From assembly GCF_003385235.1 (NCBI RefSeq), contig NZ_PQIA01000072.1, forward strand, positions 1 through 47,460: a stretch of DNA of 47,460 nt. The letters are read 5' to 3'. Below are positions 6,694-14,857 of this stretch, one piece after another. Below the pieces are notes generated by a model that worked only from the letters and a program-made list of their open reading frames with translations, searched no databases and was not told the DNA's origin. Position 1 is the stretch's first letter. Each line of letters opens with the position of its first letter. The translations under genes and the position numbers were made by a program. Source of the DNA: Amycolatopsis circi (GTDB taxonomy: Bacteria; Actinomycetota; Actinomycetes; Mycobacteriales; Pseudonocardiaceae).

Positions 6694-8715
6694 TCAGTGG
6701 CTCGGAGGAACTTCGAGCAGAGTGGGCACCGCGGACAGCGTCTCGACGACAGCTCCGGCCGCGCCGTTCACCGCCTGGCGCTGGGCGAGGGTGGTCGGCG
6801 CGTGGTTGGCCAGTGCTTCGTGGAGCGTGTTGAGCTGCGCTGTCGCGATTTGGACGAGATTGGGGGCGCGCTCGTTGAGCAGCGGAGTCAGCTCGGCCAG
6901 AACGGTGCGGGTGACGTCGACGTCGGCATCCGTTGCGGCGTAAGCAGTCCCGCTGCCTTGATTGTCCATTCCGGACAGATGGTCGCGGATCGCGTCTTCG
7001 AGGATTTCGTGCGCGCGGATCGGCAGCTTCGTGGGATCGCCCGCGACGTCGTCGGTGGCGAGTTTTCCGCGCAGGGCCGCGAGATCCTGAGTGAGCTGGT
7101 CGGCGACCGGGACTAACGACGCCGGAGCCTGACCGTGCCACAAGCCGTACTCCAGGCGGTGCAATCCGGTGAAGCCGGGATCTGCCGTGCTGGCAGGCAA
7201 TCCGTTAGGCAAGCCGTCGACCGCAGTACCCGCGTCGCCGAAGCTGTTGTAGGACGCGCCGACGCGCTCCCACGCGAGCTGCGCGGTGAGCCAGTCTTTC
7301 TTCGCTGCCTCGGCGTTGCCTGCGGCCAGATCCGCGCGAACCGTGCCCACCGCGGTCGACACCGTGCCGAGCTGCTGAGCGGCGTACGCGAGATACTTCT
7401 GATTCGGTCCGGTGAGATCTTCTGTGGTGACCGGCTTGACCGGCGCTGGACCGTCGTTGGCGGCACCACCGCTGACCTGCACCGGAGCCGACGCGGTGGT
7501 CGTCTGTCCGGACATCAGGCAGTGGAAGGTGTAGGAACCGTCGCCCAGCGTCGCGGACATCGTGGCGCTCGTAGCCGGGCCGATCGTCTCGATCTCCGCG
7601 ACGATGCCGCCACTGCTGTCGTCGAGCCGGATCTCACCCGCCTTCGCGGTTTTGTTGGTCACGGTGATGCTTTGCGCTCCGGCCTGCGCGGACTTCCACT
7701 CCGGCGCACAGTCGTGCTCGCCCACCGAAACCGTAGAACCCGTTGCGGCCTCGGGAAGCGCGGTGATCACCAGAGCCGCCACCGCGACCGGCACCAGCAC
7801 CAGCGCGCCCGCGACGATCGCGGTGTGCTTGCCCGCGAGCCGTTCCCACTTCCCGGCTGGTGCGGCTTCGCTTTCCGGCTTTCGCTCAACCGGCTGCCGA
7901 CCGGCCTTGACGAACAACGGGATCACGACGGCGAGGTAGACGAGCCAGGCCGTCACCTGCAGCACGGTCATCCGCGGCGTCAGCTCGGTGACGCCGCTGA
8001 TCAGCGAAACCCACCACGAGTTCGGATCGAGCGTGCCGGTGAGGTCGAACGCGACCCAGCTCTGGCCGGGCAGCACGCCCCCGTCCTGCAGGTCGCCGAG
8101 GCCGTAAGACAGGACACCGGCCGCGATGACGATCAATACGAAAGCGGTGCGGCTGAAGAAAACGCCGAGGTTGAGTTTTACGGCACGGCGGTAGAGCAGC
8201 CAGCACAACAGGATCGCGATGCCGAGCCCGAGCGCCGCCCCGGTCAGCGGCGCGACCGTGGTGCCGGACGCTTTCACCGCCGTCCAGAGGAACAGCGTCG
8301 TCTCCAGGCCTTCGCGGCCGACTGCCAGGAACGCCGTGAGCGTCAGCGCGCCCGCGCCGATCGCCACCGCGCGTTCGACTTCGCCGCGCAATTGCGCCGA
8401 AAGCCCCATCGCGGTCCGGCGCATCCAAAACACCATGCCGGTGACGAGGAATACCGCGAGCACGCTCAGCGAGCCGCCGACGATCTGCTGCGCCCGGGAA
8501 GAAAGGACATCGGTGGAAAAGGTGAGAATTGTGGCGAAACTGCCCGCTACGGTCACCGCGCCCAGCACGCCCAGCCACACCGGGGCGGTGGAGACCGCGC
8601 CGTTTTCCGCTCGCATCTTGCGCAGCGCGGCCAGCAGGATACTCACCACGAGGCCCGCTTCCAGCCCTTCGCGCAAGCCGATCATCAGGTTCGGAACCGC
8701 GTCTGCCCACTGCAC
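6694..8715 (-). CDS. efeU: EfeU-cupredoxin-EfeO fusion: ferrous iron permease joined to M75 iron-binding lipoprotein-type domains
   Basis: A 673-aa fusion. Residues 1-270 form an FTR1/EfeU permease with about seven membrane segments and two REGLE iron-binding motifs (15-19 and 134-138). A further membrane helix at ~298-320 leads to an external cupredoxin-like domain (~327-415, with FHCLM around 396-401). Residues ~430-670 are an EfeO/imelysin M75 domain with HRLE (HxxE) at 519-522. In most bacteria these are separate proteins. The GTG at 8715 is chosen because the upstream TTG at 8733 lies inside the iron box. No clear ribosome site is seen, so the mRNA may be nearly leaderless. Confidence 0.9.
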   Translation of the reverse strand: MQWADAVPNLMIGLREGLEAGLVVSILLAALRKMRAENGAVSTAPVWLGVLGAVTVAGSFATILTFSTDVLSSRAQQIVGGSLSVLAVFLVTGMVFWMRRTAMGLSAQLRGEVERAVAIGAGALTLTAFLAVGREGLETTLFLWTAVKASGTTVAPLTGAALGLGIAILLCWLLYRRAVKLNLGVFFSRTAFVLIVIAAGVLSYGLGDLQDGGVLPGQSWVAFDLTGTLDPNSWWVSLISGVTELTPRMTVLQVTAWLVYLAVVIPLFVKAGRQPVERKPESEAAPAGKWERLAGKHTAIVAGALVLVPVAVAALVITALPEAATGSTVSVGEHDCAPEWKSAQAGAQSITVTNKTAKAGEIRLDDSSGGIVAEIETIGPATSATMSATLGDGSYTFHCLMSGQTTTASAPVQVSGGAANDGPAPVKPVTTEDLTGPNQKYLAYAAQQLGTVSTAVGTVRADLAAGNAEAAKKDWLTAQLAWERVGASYNSFGDAGTAVDGLPNGLPASTADPGFTGLHRLEYGLWHGQAPASLVPVADQLTQDLAALRGKLATDDVAGDPTKLPIRAHEILEDAIRDHLSGMDNQGSGTAYAATDADVDVTRTVLAELTPLLNERAPNLVQIATAQLNTLHEALANHAPTTLAQRQAVNGAAGAVVETLSAVPTLLEVPPSH

Positions 8716-8720
8716 GCAGA

Positions 8721-8739
8721 TTACGATAGGCAAACCTAA
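8721..8739 (-). promoter_or_regulatory. IdeR/DtxR-type iron box
   Basis: On the minus strand the 19-mer TTAGGTTTGCCTATCGTAA matches the IdeR/DtxR palindrome (TTAGGTTAGGCTAACCTAA) at most positions. It sits immediately upstream of the efeU start. It predicts repression by iron-loaded IdeR, as expected for an iron importer. Confidence 0.75.
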
Positions 8740-8791
8740 ATTGCCGGTCGAGGGCGGGCCGGGAAACGGTTCTTTTCCTCCCGGATAGTCC

Positions 8792-9361
8792 TTATTCGGG
8801 GCCGATGATGCGTTTGACCGCTTCGGTGATCAATTCTTCCCGATCCGCTTCGGAGAACACGTCCGGCAACGTCAACTGTTCGACGATCAACCAGTTCAAC
8901 GCGAGAATCAGCAACTTGACCGCCGTGGCGTCACCGGGCAGCCCAGACGCCACGTGGTACGCGACGTTCCCCTCGACATCGTCGCGGACCCGTTCCGTCA
9001 GCACCCTGCGCAACTCCGGCCGACGCGTCGCCTCGAGCCGAAGCTCCAGCAACGCGAGATACCCGGTCCGGAACGCCGCGATCCGGCCGACCAGGTCACG
9101 CATCAACTGCGCGTACGACTCCCGGTCCTCCAGCCCAGGCGGGAGCGAGTCGTCCTCCGGCTGCAGTCGCTCGTACACCCGAGCCCCAGCCTGCGTGAAA
9201 AGCTCGTCCCGATTGGCGAAGTAGTTCGACGCCGTCCCCGCGGGCACACCGGCCTCCGCGTCGACCGCCCGGAACGTCAGCCCGCGCGCCCCCTCCCGCG
9301 CCAAGACCTCGATCGCCCCGTCGACAAGCGCGGCCCGCCGCTGGTCGTTCCTCCGCACCAT
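8792..9361 (-). CDS. TetR-family transcriptional regulator
   Basis: A 189-aa repressor with an N-terminal TetR helix-turn-helix (residues ~10-55: DGAIEVLAREGARGLTFRAV then AGVPAGTASNYFANRDEL) and a helical ligand-binding C-terminal half. It is divergent from the dihydrofolate-reductase-like gene starting at 9433, so it probably controls that gene and itself from the 71-base gap between them. Ligand unknown. Confidence 0.92.
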   Translation of the reverse strand: MVRRNDQRRAALVDGAIEVLAREGARGLTFRAVDAEAGVPAGTASNYFANRDELFTQAGARVYERLQPEDDSLPPGLEDRESYAQLMRDLVGRIAAFRTGYLALLELRLEATRRPELRRVLTERVRDDVEGNVAYHVASGLPGDATAVKLLILALNWLIVEQLTLPDVFSEADREELITEAVKRIIGPE

Positions 9362-9432
9362 TTGACACCACTCCAGCTGTAGTTGTACGGTTCAAACCAC
9401 TTCAACCAGAGTACTACAGACGGAGTCACTAG
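9362..9432. promoter_or_regulatory. Divergent promoter/operator region between tetR and the RibD-like gene
   Basis: The 71-base gap holds an imperfect dyad GGTTCAA...TTCAACC (9391-9409) and the loosely inverted pair TGTAGTTGTAC / GAGTACTACA, plausible TetR half-sites. GGAG lies upstream of the ATG at 9433. Operator assignment is inference. Confidence 0.4.
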
Positions 9433-10017
9433 ATGCGAAAGCTCGTGTACTACATCGCAGTCACCCTCGACGGCCGCATCGCCGGCCCCGGGGACGAATT
9501 CGACTTCTTCCCGGGAGGTGATGCTCAGCAGACCGCCGCCTACCTGGGATTCATGAACTCGCTGTACCCGGAAACGGTCCCGACCGCCTTCCGCGCCATG
9601 GCCGGTGTCGAAGACGCCCCGAACCGCCGGTTCGACACCGTCCTGATGGGCCGCACGACGCACCAGCTCGACCCGACCGTGCCGAGTCCGTATGCCCACC
9701 TGCGGCAGTACGTCGTGTCGAGCACCCTGAAACCGGACATCGACCCAGCAGTGACGGTCGTCCCGGGCGACCCGGTCGGCCTGGTGAGAGACCTGAAGAA
9801 GGAAGAAACCGGCTACGACATCTGGCTCTGCGGCGGCGGCAAACTAGCCGGGGCACTGCTGCCGGAGATCGACGAGATCGTCATGAAGAGCTACCCGGTA
9901 GTGGCCGGTGCGGGCATCCCCATGGTGGACGGCGAGTTCGACCCGACGGTGTTCTCCGTGACCGAACGAACGGCCTTCCCGAACGGGGTCACGGCCACCC
10001 GCCTTGTGCGGAACTAG
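9433..10017 (+). CDS. RibD C-terminal/dihydrofolate-reductase-family protein
   Basis: A 194-aa single-domain protein of the bacterial DHFR/RibD-C fold: MRKLVYYIAVTLDGRIAGPG at the start, VLMGRTTHQ in the middle and the NADPH-site strand IWLCGGGKLAGALLPEIDEI around residues 123-142. Such stand-alone YyaP/YwjB-like proteins are NADPH-dependent reductases of unknown substrate and are common TetR targets. It is transcribed away from the TetR gene and faces the aldo/keto reductase gene. Confidence 0.9.
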   Translation: MRKLVYYIAVTLDGRIAGPGDEFDFFPGGDAQQTAAYLGFMNSLYPETVPTAFRAMAGVEDAPNRRFDTVLMGRTTHQLDPTVPSPYAHLRQYVVSSTLKPDIDPAVTVVPGDPVGLVRDLKKEETGYDIWLCGGGKLAGALLPEIDEIVMKSYPVVAGAGIPMVDGEFDPTVFSVTERTAFPNGVTATRLVRN

Positions 10018-10082
10018 GCAAGCGCTGGCGACCACTCCACCGATACTCGAACCGGCGACCGGGTTTCCGTTGCAGCGAAAGG

Positions 10083-10904
10083 TCAGTTGAGCTGGTCCGG
10101 GTCCGGGCCGGTGCGCAGGCCGCGGTCAGTGGTGGCGATCGCGGTGAGGTCAGCGTCGGTCAGGGCGAAGTCGAAGACGTCCAGGTTCTGCCGGATCCGG
10201 GCGGGCGTCACGGACTTCGGGATCACGACGTTGCCCAGCTGCAGGTGCCAGCGCAGCACCACCTGCGCGGCGGATTTCCCGGTGCGCGCGGCGATTTCGG
10301 CGATCGCCGGGTCGGTCAGGACCGCGCCTTGGGCGAGCGGGCTCCACGCTTCGGTCGCGATGCCGTGCTCGGCGTGGAAGGCGCGCAACTCCGCCTGCTG
10401 GAGTCCGGGGTGCAGTTCGATCTGGTTGACTGCGGGCACAAGGTCGCTGTTGTCGAGCAGGCGGCGCAGGTGCGCGGGCTGGAAGTTGGACACGCCGGCG
10501 GCGCGGATGCGGCCGTCCTTGGCGAGGTGTTCCAGTGCGCGCCAGGTGTCGAGGTAGCGGTCGCGGGCGGGCGTCGGCCAGTGGATCAGGTACAGGTCGA
10601 CGTGGTCGAGACCGAGTTTGGCGAGGCTGGCGTCGAAGGCGCGCAGGGTCGAGTCGTAGCCTTGGTCGTCGTTCCACAGCTTGGTGGTGACGAAGAGGTC
10701 CTCGCGCGAAATCCCGGACTCGGCGATCGCGCGGCCGACGCCTGCTTCGTTGCCGTAGATCGCGGCGGTGTCGATGCTGCGGTAGCCGGCTTCGAGAGCG
10801 CTGGTCACCGCGGCGGCAGTCTGGTCTTCCGGGACCTGGAAGACGCCGAAGCCGAGCTGAGGAATGTCGACGCCGTTGTTGAGGCGGAGGTTAGGGACAG
10901 TCAT
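10083..10904 (-). CDS. Aldo/keto reductase (2,5-diketo-D-gluconate reductase-like)
   Basis: A 273-aa TIM-barrel NADPH reductase. Signatures: GYRSIDTAAIYGNEAGVGRA (Asp and Tyr of the catalytic tetrad), TKLWNDDQG (Lys), DLYLIHWPTP (His), VSNFQPAHL, and the cofactor motif VIPKSVTPARI near residue 227. The length matches the AKR5 type. It starts 15 bases after the MFS gene stop, with GAAAGG upstream, so the two form an operon. The natural carbonyl substrate is unknown. Confidence 0.95.
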   Translation of the reverse strand: MTVPNLRLNNGVDIPQLGFGVFQVPEDQTAAAVTSALEAGYRSIDTAAIYGNEAGVGRAIAESGISREDLFVTTKLWNDDQGYDSTLRAFDASLAKLGLDHVDLYLIHWPTPARDRYLDTWRALEHLAKDGRIRAAGVSNFQPAHLRRLLDNSDLVPAVNQIELHPGLQQAELRAFHAEHGIATEAWSPLAQGAVLTDPAIAEIAARTGKSAAQVVLRWHLQLGNVVIPKSVTPARIRQNLDVFDFALTDADLTAIATTDRGLRTGPDPDQLN

Positions 10905-10919
10905 CGAAATTTGCCTTTC

Positions 10920-12098
10920 TCAGTGCTGGACAAGGGGTTCGGCTATCGCGACGCGAGGACGGCGCTCGAGGGCAGCCGACAAGAACGCGAGGCCGAGCGC
11001 GGAAGCGGCGAGCGCGACCCCGACCCAGTTCGGTGCGGTGTAACCGAATCCGGCGGAAATCACGACGCCGCCGAGCCACGCGGACAGTGCGTTGCCGAGG
11101 TTGAAGGCACCGATGTTGACGACGGAGGCGAGCGTCGGCGCGCCGTGCGCCTGGTCGAGAACGCGCTTCTGCAGCGGCGGCACCGTGGCGAACCCGAGCG
11201 CGCCGATCAGCAGAATCGTTGCCGCGGCGAGGATTTTGCTGTGCGCGGTGACGGTGAACAGGGCCAAGACGATCGCGAGGCCGCCGAGGCTGACGTACAG
11301 CATCGGCATGAGCTTGCGGTCGGCGAACCGGCCGCCGGTCAGGTTGCCGAGGAACATGCCGATGCCGAACAGCACCAGCAGCCAGGTCACCGCGCCCGCC
11401 GAGTACCCGGCGATCTCGGTCATCATCGGCGCGATGTAGGTGATCGCGGAGAAGACGCCACCGAAACCGAGCACCGTCATGGCCATCGCGAGGACAACCT
11501 GAACGTTCCGAAACGCGGCCAGCTCCTTGCGCAGATGCGCGCCTTCCGGCCGGGGCAGATCCGGCACCAGCTTCGCGACTCCGACCAGCCCGACGACGCC
11601 GAGCGCCGCGACGATCCCGAAAGTGACCCGCCAGCCGACCGCCTGCCCGACAAACGTGCCGAGCGGCACGCCGACGATGTTGGCGACGGTGAGCCCGGTG
11701 AACATGATCGCGATCGCCCCGGCTCGCTTGTCCGGCGCGACCAGCTCAGCGGCGACGACCGAGCCGATCCCGAAGAACGCCCCGTGCGCCAGCGACGCGA
11801 CAATCCGCCCGGCGAGCATGACCCCGAACGCCGGCGCGACCGCCGACAACAGGTTCCCGGCGATGAACAGGCCCATGAGCAGCATGAGCATGGTCTTGCG
11901 GTTGATCTTCGTGCCGAGAATGGTCATCACCGGGGCGCCGGCGACGACCCCGAGCGCGTACCCGGTCACCAGAAGGCCCGCGGACGGGATGGAGACACCG
12001 AAGTCCGCGGCGATCTCGGGGAGCAGGCCCATGATCACGAACTCGGTGGTACCGATCCCGAAGGCCCCGATGGCCAGCGCTACCAGTGCTAATGGCAT
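10920..12098 (-). CDS. MFS transporter, DHA1 drug/arabinose efflux type
   Basis: A 392-aa, 12-helix transporter. It begins with a DHA1/AraJ-type helix 1 (ALVALAIGAFGIGTTEFVIM), followed by the MFS loop GTKINRKTML between helices 2 and 3. It is probably a proton-coupled exporter. It is cotranscribed with the aldo/keto reductase downstream. The upstream side is a long gene-free block, so this gene likely has its own promoter near the GCAATAATTGC palindrome. Confidence 0.92.
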   Translation of the reverse strand: MPLALVALAIGAFGIGTTEFVIMGLLPEIAADFGVSIPSAGLLVTGYALGVVAGAPVMTILGTKINRKTMLMLLMGLFIAGNLLSAVAPAFGVMLAGRIVASLAHGAFFGIGSVVAAELVAPDKRAGAIAIMFTGLTVANIVGVPLGTFVGQAVGWRVTFGIVAALGVVGLVGVAKLVPDLPRPEGAHLRKELAAFRNVQVVLAMAMTVLGFGGVFSAITYIAPMMTEIAGYSAGAVTWLLVLFGIGMFLGNLTGGRFADRKLMPMLYVSLGGLAIVLALFTVTAHSKILAAATILLIGALGFATVPPLQKRVLDQAHGAPTLASVVNIGAFNLGNALSAWLGGVVISAGFGYTAPNWVGVALAASALGLAFLSAALERRPRVAIAEPLVQH

Positions 12099-12158
12099 GA
12101 GCCCGCGTCTCCTTGGTGTACGTCTCGGTCTGCGTGTTGGTGCCGCTTGTCGGCTTCA

Positions 12159-12169
12159 GCAATAATTGC
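12159..12169. promoter_or_regulatory. Perfect 11-base palindrome GCAATAATTGC upstream of the MFS gene
   Basis: This AT-rich perfect palindrome lies about 60 bases upstream of the MFS start in otherwise GC-rich DNA. It resembles a MarR/TetR-size operator or -10 region. No regulator gene is adjacent, so its role is a guess. Confidence 0.35.
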
Positions 12170-12479
12170 ATACGCGTCTTGTTGTTTGCGCGTGTTGTTG
12201 ATGAGGGTCACAGTTGTGGCCACTTGAGGCGGGGCCGGGCCACCCCGGACAGGAGGGAGGGACCGCTTCAGCCATCACCACGCGGCGACATCCGCGAGGT
12301 TCGCCGTTCACGGGGTTCGTCGGCTGCCCTCAGAAGACGGGTCGACGGTATGCAATCGACCGGCATACCTGTGACAGGTCGACAGTGGACGGGATGGAGT
12401 CGGCGGTCTCCAGGACACCGCTCCGCAGGACCCACTCGGCAGGATCCGCGCGACTTCCGGACACCAGAAGCCGACCGGG

Positions 12480-13080
12480 CAGCGGAAGGACCCGTCGACG
12501 AGATCCAGCCGGGACGGTTCAGTCCGCGCGACCCGCCGGGCGGCCCAGTCCGCGAGGTTTCAGTCGGCACGGCCCGCCGGGGCAGCCCCAGTGAGGCAGC
12601 TCAATCCGTGCGGCCCAGTCGATATGGCCCGCCAGGGCAGCCCAGTCGGGCCAGCCCGGACCGCGAGGCTCAGTCGGCACGGCACCGGGCAGCCCCATTC
12701 GGGGCAGCCCAGCCCGCGAGACTCAGTCGACACGGCCCGCCAGGGCAGGCCCGGTCGGGGCGGCCCAATCGGGGCAGCCCGGCCGGGGCGGCCCAGTCGA
12801 CTCGGCCGGCCGGGGCAGGCCGAGTCAGGGCGGCTCAGTCGGCGCGGCCCTCGGAGCAGCCCAGTCGGCACACCCCCCCCGACGACTCAGTCCGCGCGGT
12901 TCAGGCAGCACGGTTCAGGCGGGACAGTTCAGTCCGCGAACCAGTCCGAGCGACTCAGCACACGAGATCCGGCGGCCAGGATTCAGCCCGCGAGGCTGAG
13001 TCCGCGCAGCTCGGCCTGCGAGATCCGATCGGCGCGGTGCAGCCCGGAAGGTTCAGCCGAAGAGATCCAGTCGGCCGCAT
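12480..13080. repeat. Degenerate 14-bp minisatellite in a 1.2-kb gene-free region
   Basis: Between the MFS starts/stops at 12098 and 13337 I find no gene. The central part is built of diverged copies of a ~14-base unit close to CAGTCGGGGCGGCC. The phase is exact over at least four units at 12752-12807, drifting to 13-15 elsewhere. Fourteen is not a multiple of three, and long open frames here lack a ribosome site and contain only Arg/Pro/Ser/Gly repeats, so the frame is probably a by-product of GC content. A TTGTATACAA palindrome sits at 13119-13128 at the right edge. Confidence 0.7.
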
Positions 13081-13336
13081 CCTGCTGACTGAATCCGCGT
13101 CGGCAGGATGTTGCCCTTTGTATACAATCTGCTACATGTCGTTTGCTGGATTCAGTCCGCGGAATATCGTCCGCCGGATCCAGTCGGATGGATCCCGCTG
13201 ACCGTCTCCGCTCCGGCGGCGAATCGTTCCGTTCCAACGGCGGCGTCGAGCAGCGCGGCGGAGTTTGTCCACTTTGGACTAGTCGAAGGCAGGCACACCC
13301 AACCTGGGCGTAGAGGGTCAGTGAGAAAACCTCCAG

Positions 13337-14797
13337 TTAGGTTGACGAAACCGTCCTGGGTTCAGAGGTTTTCGCCGTTGCCGCGCCACCGGTGGCCGGG
13401 GTCCGGCCGTGGCGCATCAGGAGAGTCAACAGAAGCGCGAGCACGCTGACGCCGAGCAGTACGAAGTACGCTGCTTGATACCCGCCGTCGCTGGTGATCG
13501 ACGTGCCGGAACTGAGCCGGACTTGGTGGGTGGCGGTGATCGAGCCGACGATTGCGGTGCCGAGCGTGTTCATCACGCCGAGTGCGGTGTACAGGAGCGA
13601 AGTCGTGACGCCCTGCGCATCCGCGGGCACGACCTCGATGACGAGATTGTTGGCCCCGGCATAGAGGAAACCTAGTCCGATGCCCATTAGCGCGGCGATC
13701 ACCACGATCAGGGCCGGTCCGCTCAACTGTCCGAAGAGGATCAGCACTACTCCCCCAAGTGTGCCGATTATCGAGGTGAGCAAAGCGGTTCTCGGAGCGA
13801 ATCTCCGGCATACCCATCCGGCACCGTAACCCGCGGCCGCGCCGACGAGGCCGAACGGAAGTCCGTAGCTCACGCCGTATTCCAACGCCGTCATGCCGAG
13901 ACCGCGGTCCGTCACTCCGGGCACGTGCGGAGTCCGGAGCAACTGCGGGATGAGCACGGAACTGTTGGCGGTAGTGACGAAAATGGCGGTGCCCGAGGCG
14001 AGCAACGTCAGCCAAACCTTGGGTTCGGACACCAGTGCGAGATCGATCAGCGGTTCAGCGCGGCGGCGCTCGACAAGCACGAAAAGTACCAGCAGCAAAA
14101 CGGAAAGTGCTGCCGCGTAACCGAGGAACTCCTTTTCGACCAGCCCGAGTACGAGGACCGCCATTCCGCCGCCGAGCAGCAAGCCGCCGGCGACGTCGAT
14201 GCGGCGTTTGATCCGCACCCGGGTTTCAGGGACTACGAGCAGCACGAGCGTCGAGACGATGGCGTCGTAGCCGAGCGTGAACCAGAAGGCGCTGCGGAAA
14301 CCGTAGGTGTCGACCAAATATCCGCCGAGCAGCGGACCGCCGAACGCGGCGACTCCGGTGCCAACGCCCAGGGCGCCGACGCCGAGCGGCACGAGTCGCG
14401 GCGGGAAGAGGTCGCGGATGAGACCGTAACCGGCGACGTATGCGACGACGAAAGCTGACTGGAGTACGCGTCCAGTCAAGAAAAGCCAGTACACCGGTGC
14501 CAGCGCGCAGATCAGCGAGCCGACGCCGAACATGATCGCGGCGGCAAGGAGGACTTTCCTCTTGCCATGCGCGTCGGCGAGCTTCCCGGCGATCGGCAGG
14601 AACACAAGCGACGCGACGAAGACGACGGTCATCACCAGCGCCACCTGGTCGGTGCCGAAGGCAGCGGCGATGTCGGGCAGGCCCACCCCGACTAGGGTGA
14701 ACTCGAAGTTGGCGTTCTCGGTCAGGAGCGCGATCGCCACGACGATCGCCACGTAATACCAGGTCGACCGCTCTGCGGTGCGCGGTTCCTCAGCCAT
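13337..14797 (-). CDS. MFS transporter, DHA2-like
   Basis: A 486-aa major facilitator protein with about 14 hydrophobic segments. The loop GKLADAHGKRKV follows helix 2, and GRVLQSA plus GVGTGVAAFGGPLLGGYL match drug:proton antiporter motifs. The ATG at 14797 is chosen; a GTG two codons upstream is possible and no strong ribosome site is seen for either. It follows the PLP decarboxylase gene by 60 bases on the same strand, so it may move that enzyme's substrate or product; this is inference. Confidence 0.9.
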   Translation of the reverse strand: MAEEPRTAERSTWYYVAIVVAIALLTENANFEFTLVGVGLPDIAAAFGTDQVALVMTVVFVASLVFLPIAGKLADAHGKRKVLLAAAIMFGVGSLICALAPVYWLFLTGRVLQSAFVVAYVAGYGLIRDLFPPRLVPLGVGALGVGTGVAAFGGPLLGGYLVDTYGFRSAFWFTLGYDAIVSTLVLLVVPETRVRIKRRIDVAGGLLLGGGMAVLVLGLVEKEFLGYAAALSVLLLVLFVLVERRRAEPLIDLALVSEPKVWLTLLASGTAIFVTTANSSVLIPQLLRTPHVPGVTDRGLGMTALEYGVSYGLPFGLVGAAAGYGAGWVCRRFAPRTALLTSIIGTLGGVVLILFGQLSGPALIVVIAALMGIGLGFLYAGANNLVIEVVPADAQGVTTSLLYTALGVMNTLGTAIVGSITATHQVRLSSGTSITSDGGYQAAYFVLLGVSVLALLLTLLMRHGRTPATGGAATAKTSEPRTVSST

Positions 14798-14857
14798 GCG
14801 CACCGATGTAACCGGCGGTCCGTCCGGATTGAGCGGGTCAGTCCCGCTGTCCGGGAC

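Noticed and set aside
12113..13201. 362-residue plus-strand open frame across the minisatellite
   Set aside because: No ribosome site, Arg/Pro/Ser/Gly-only composition, and a 14-bp DNA period that shifts frame.
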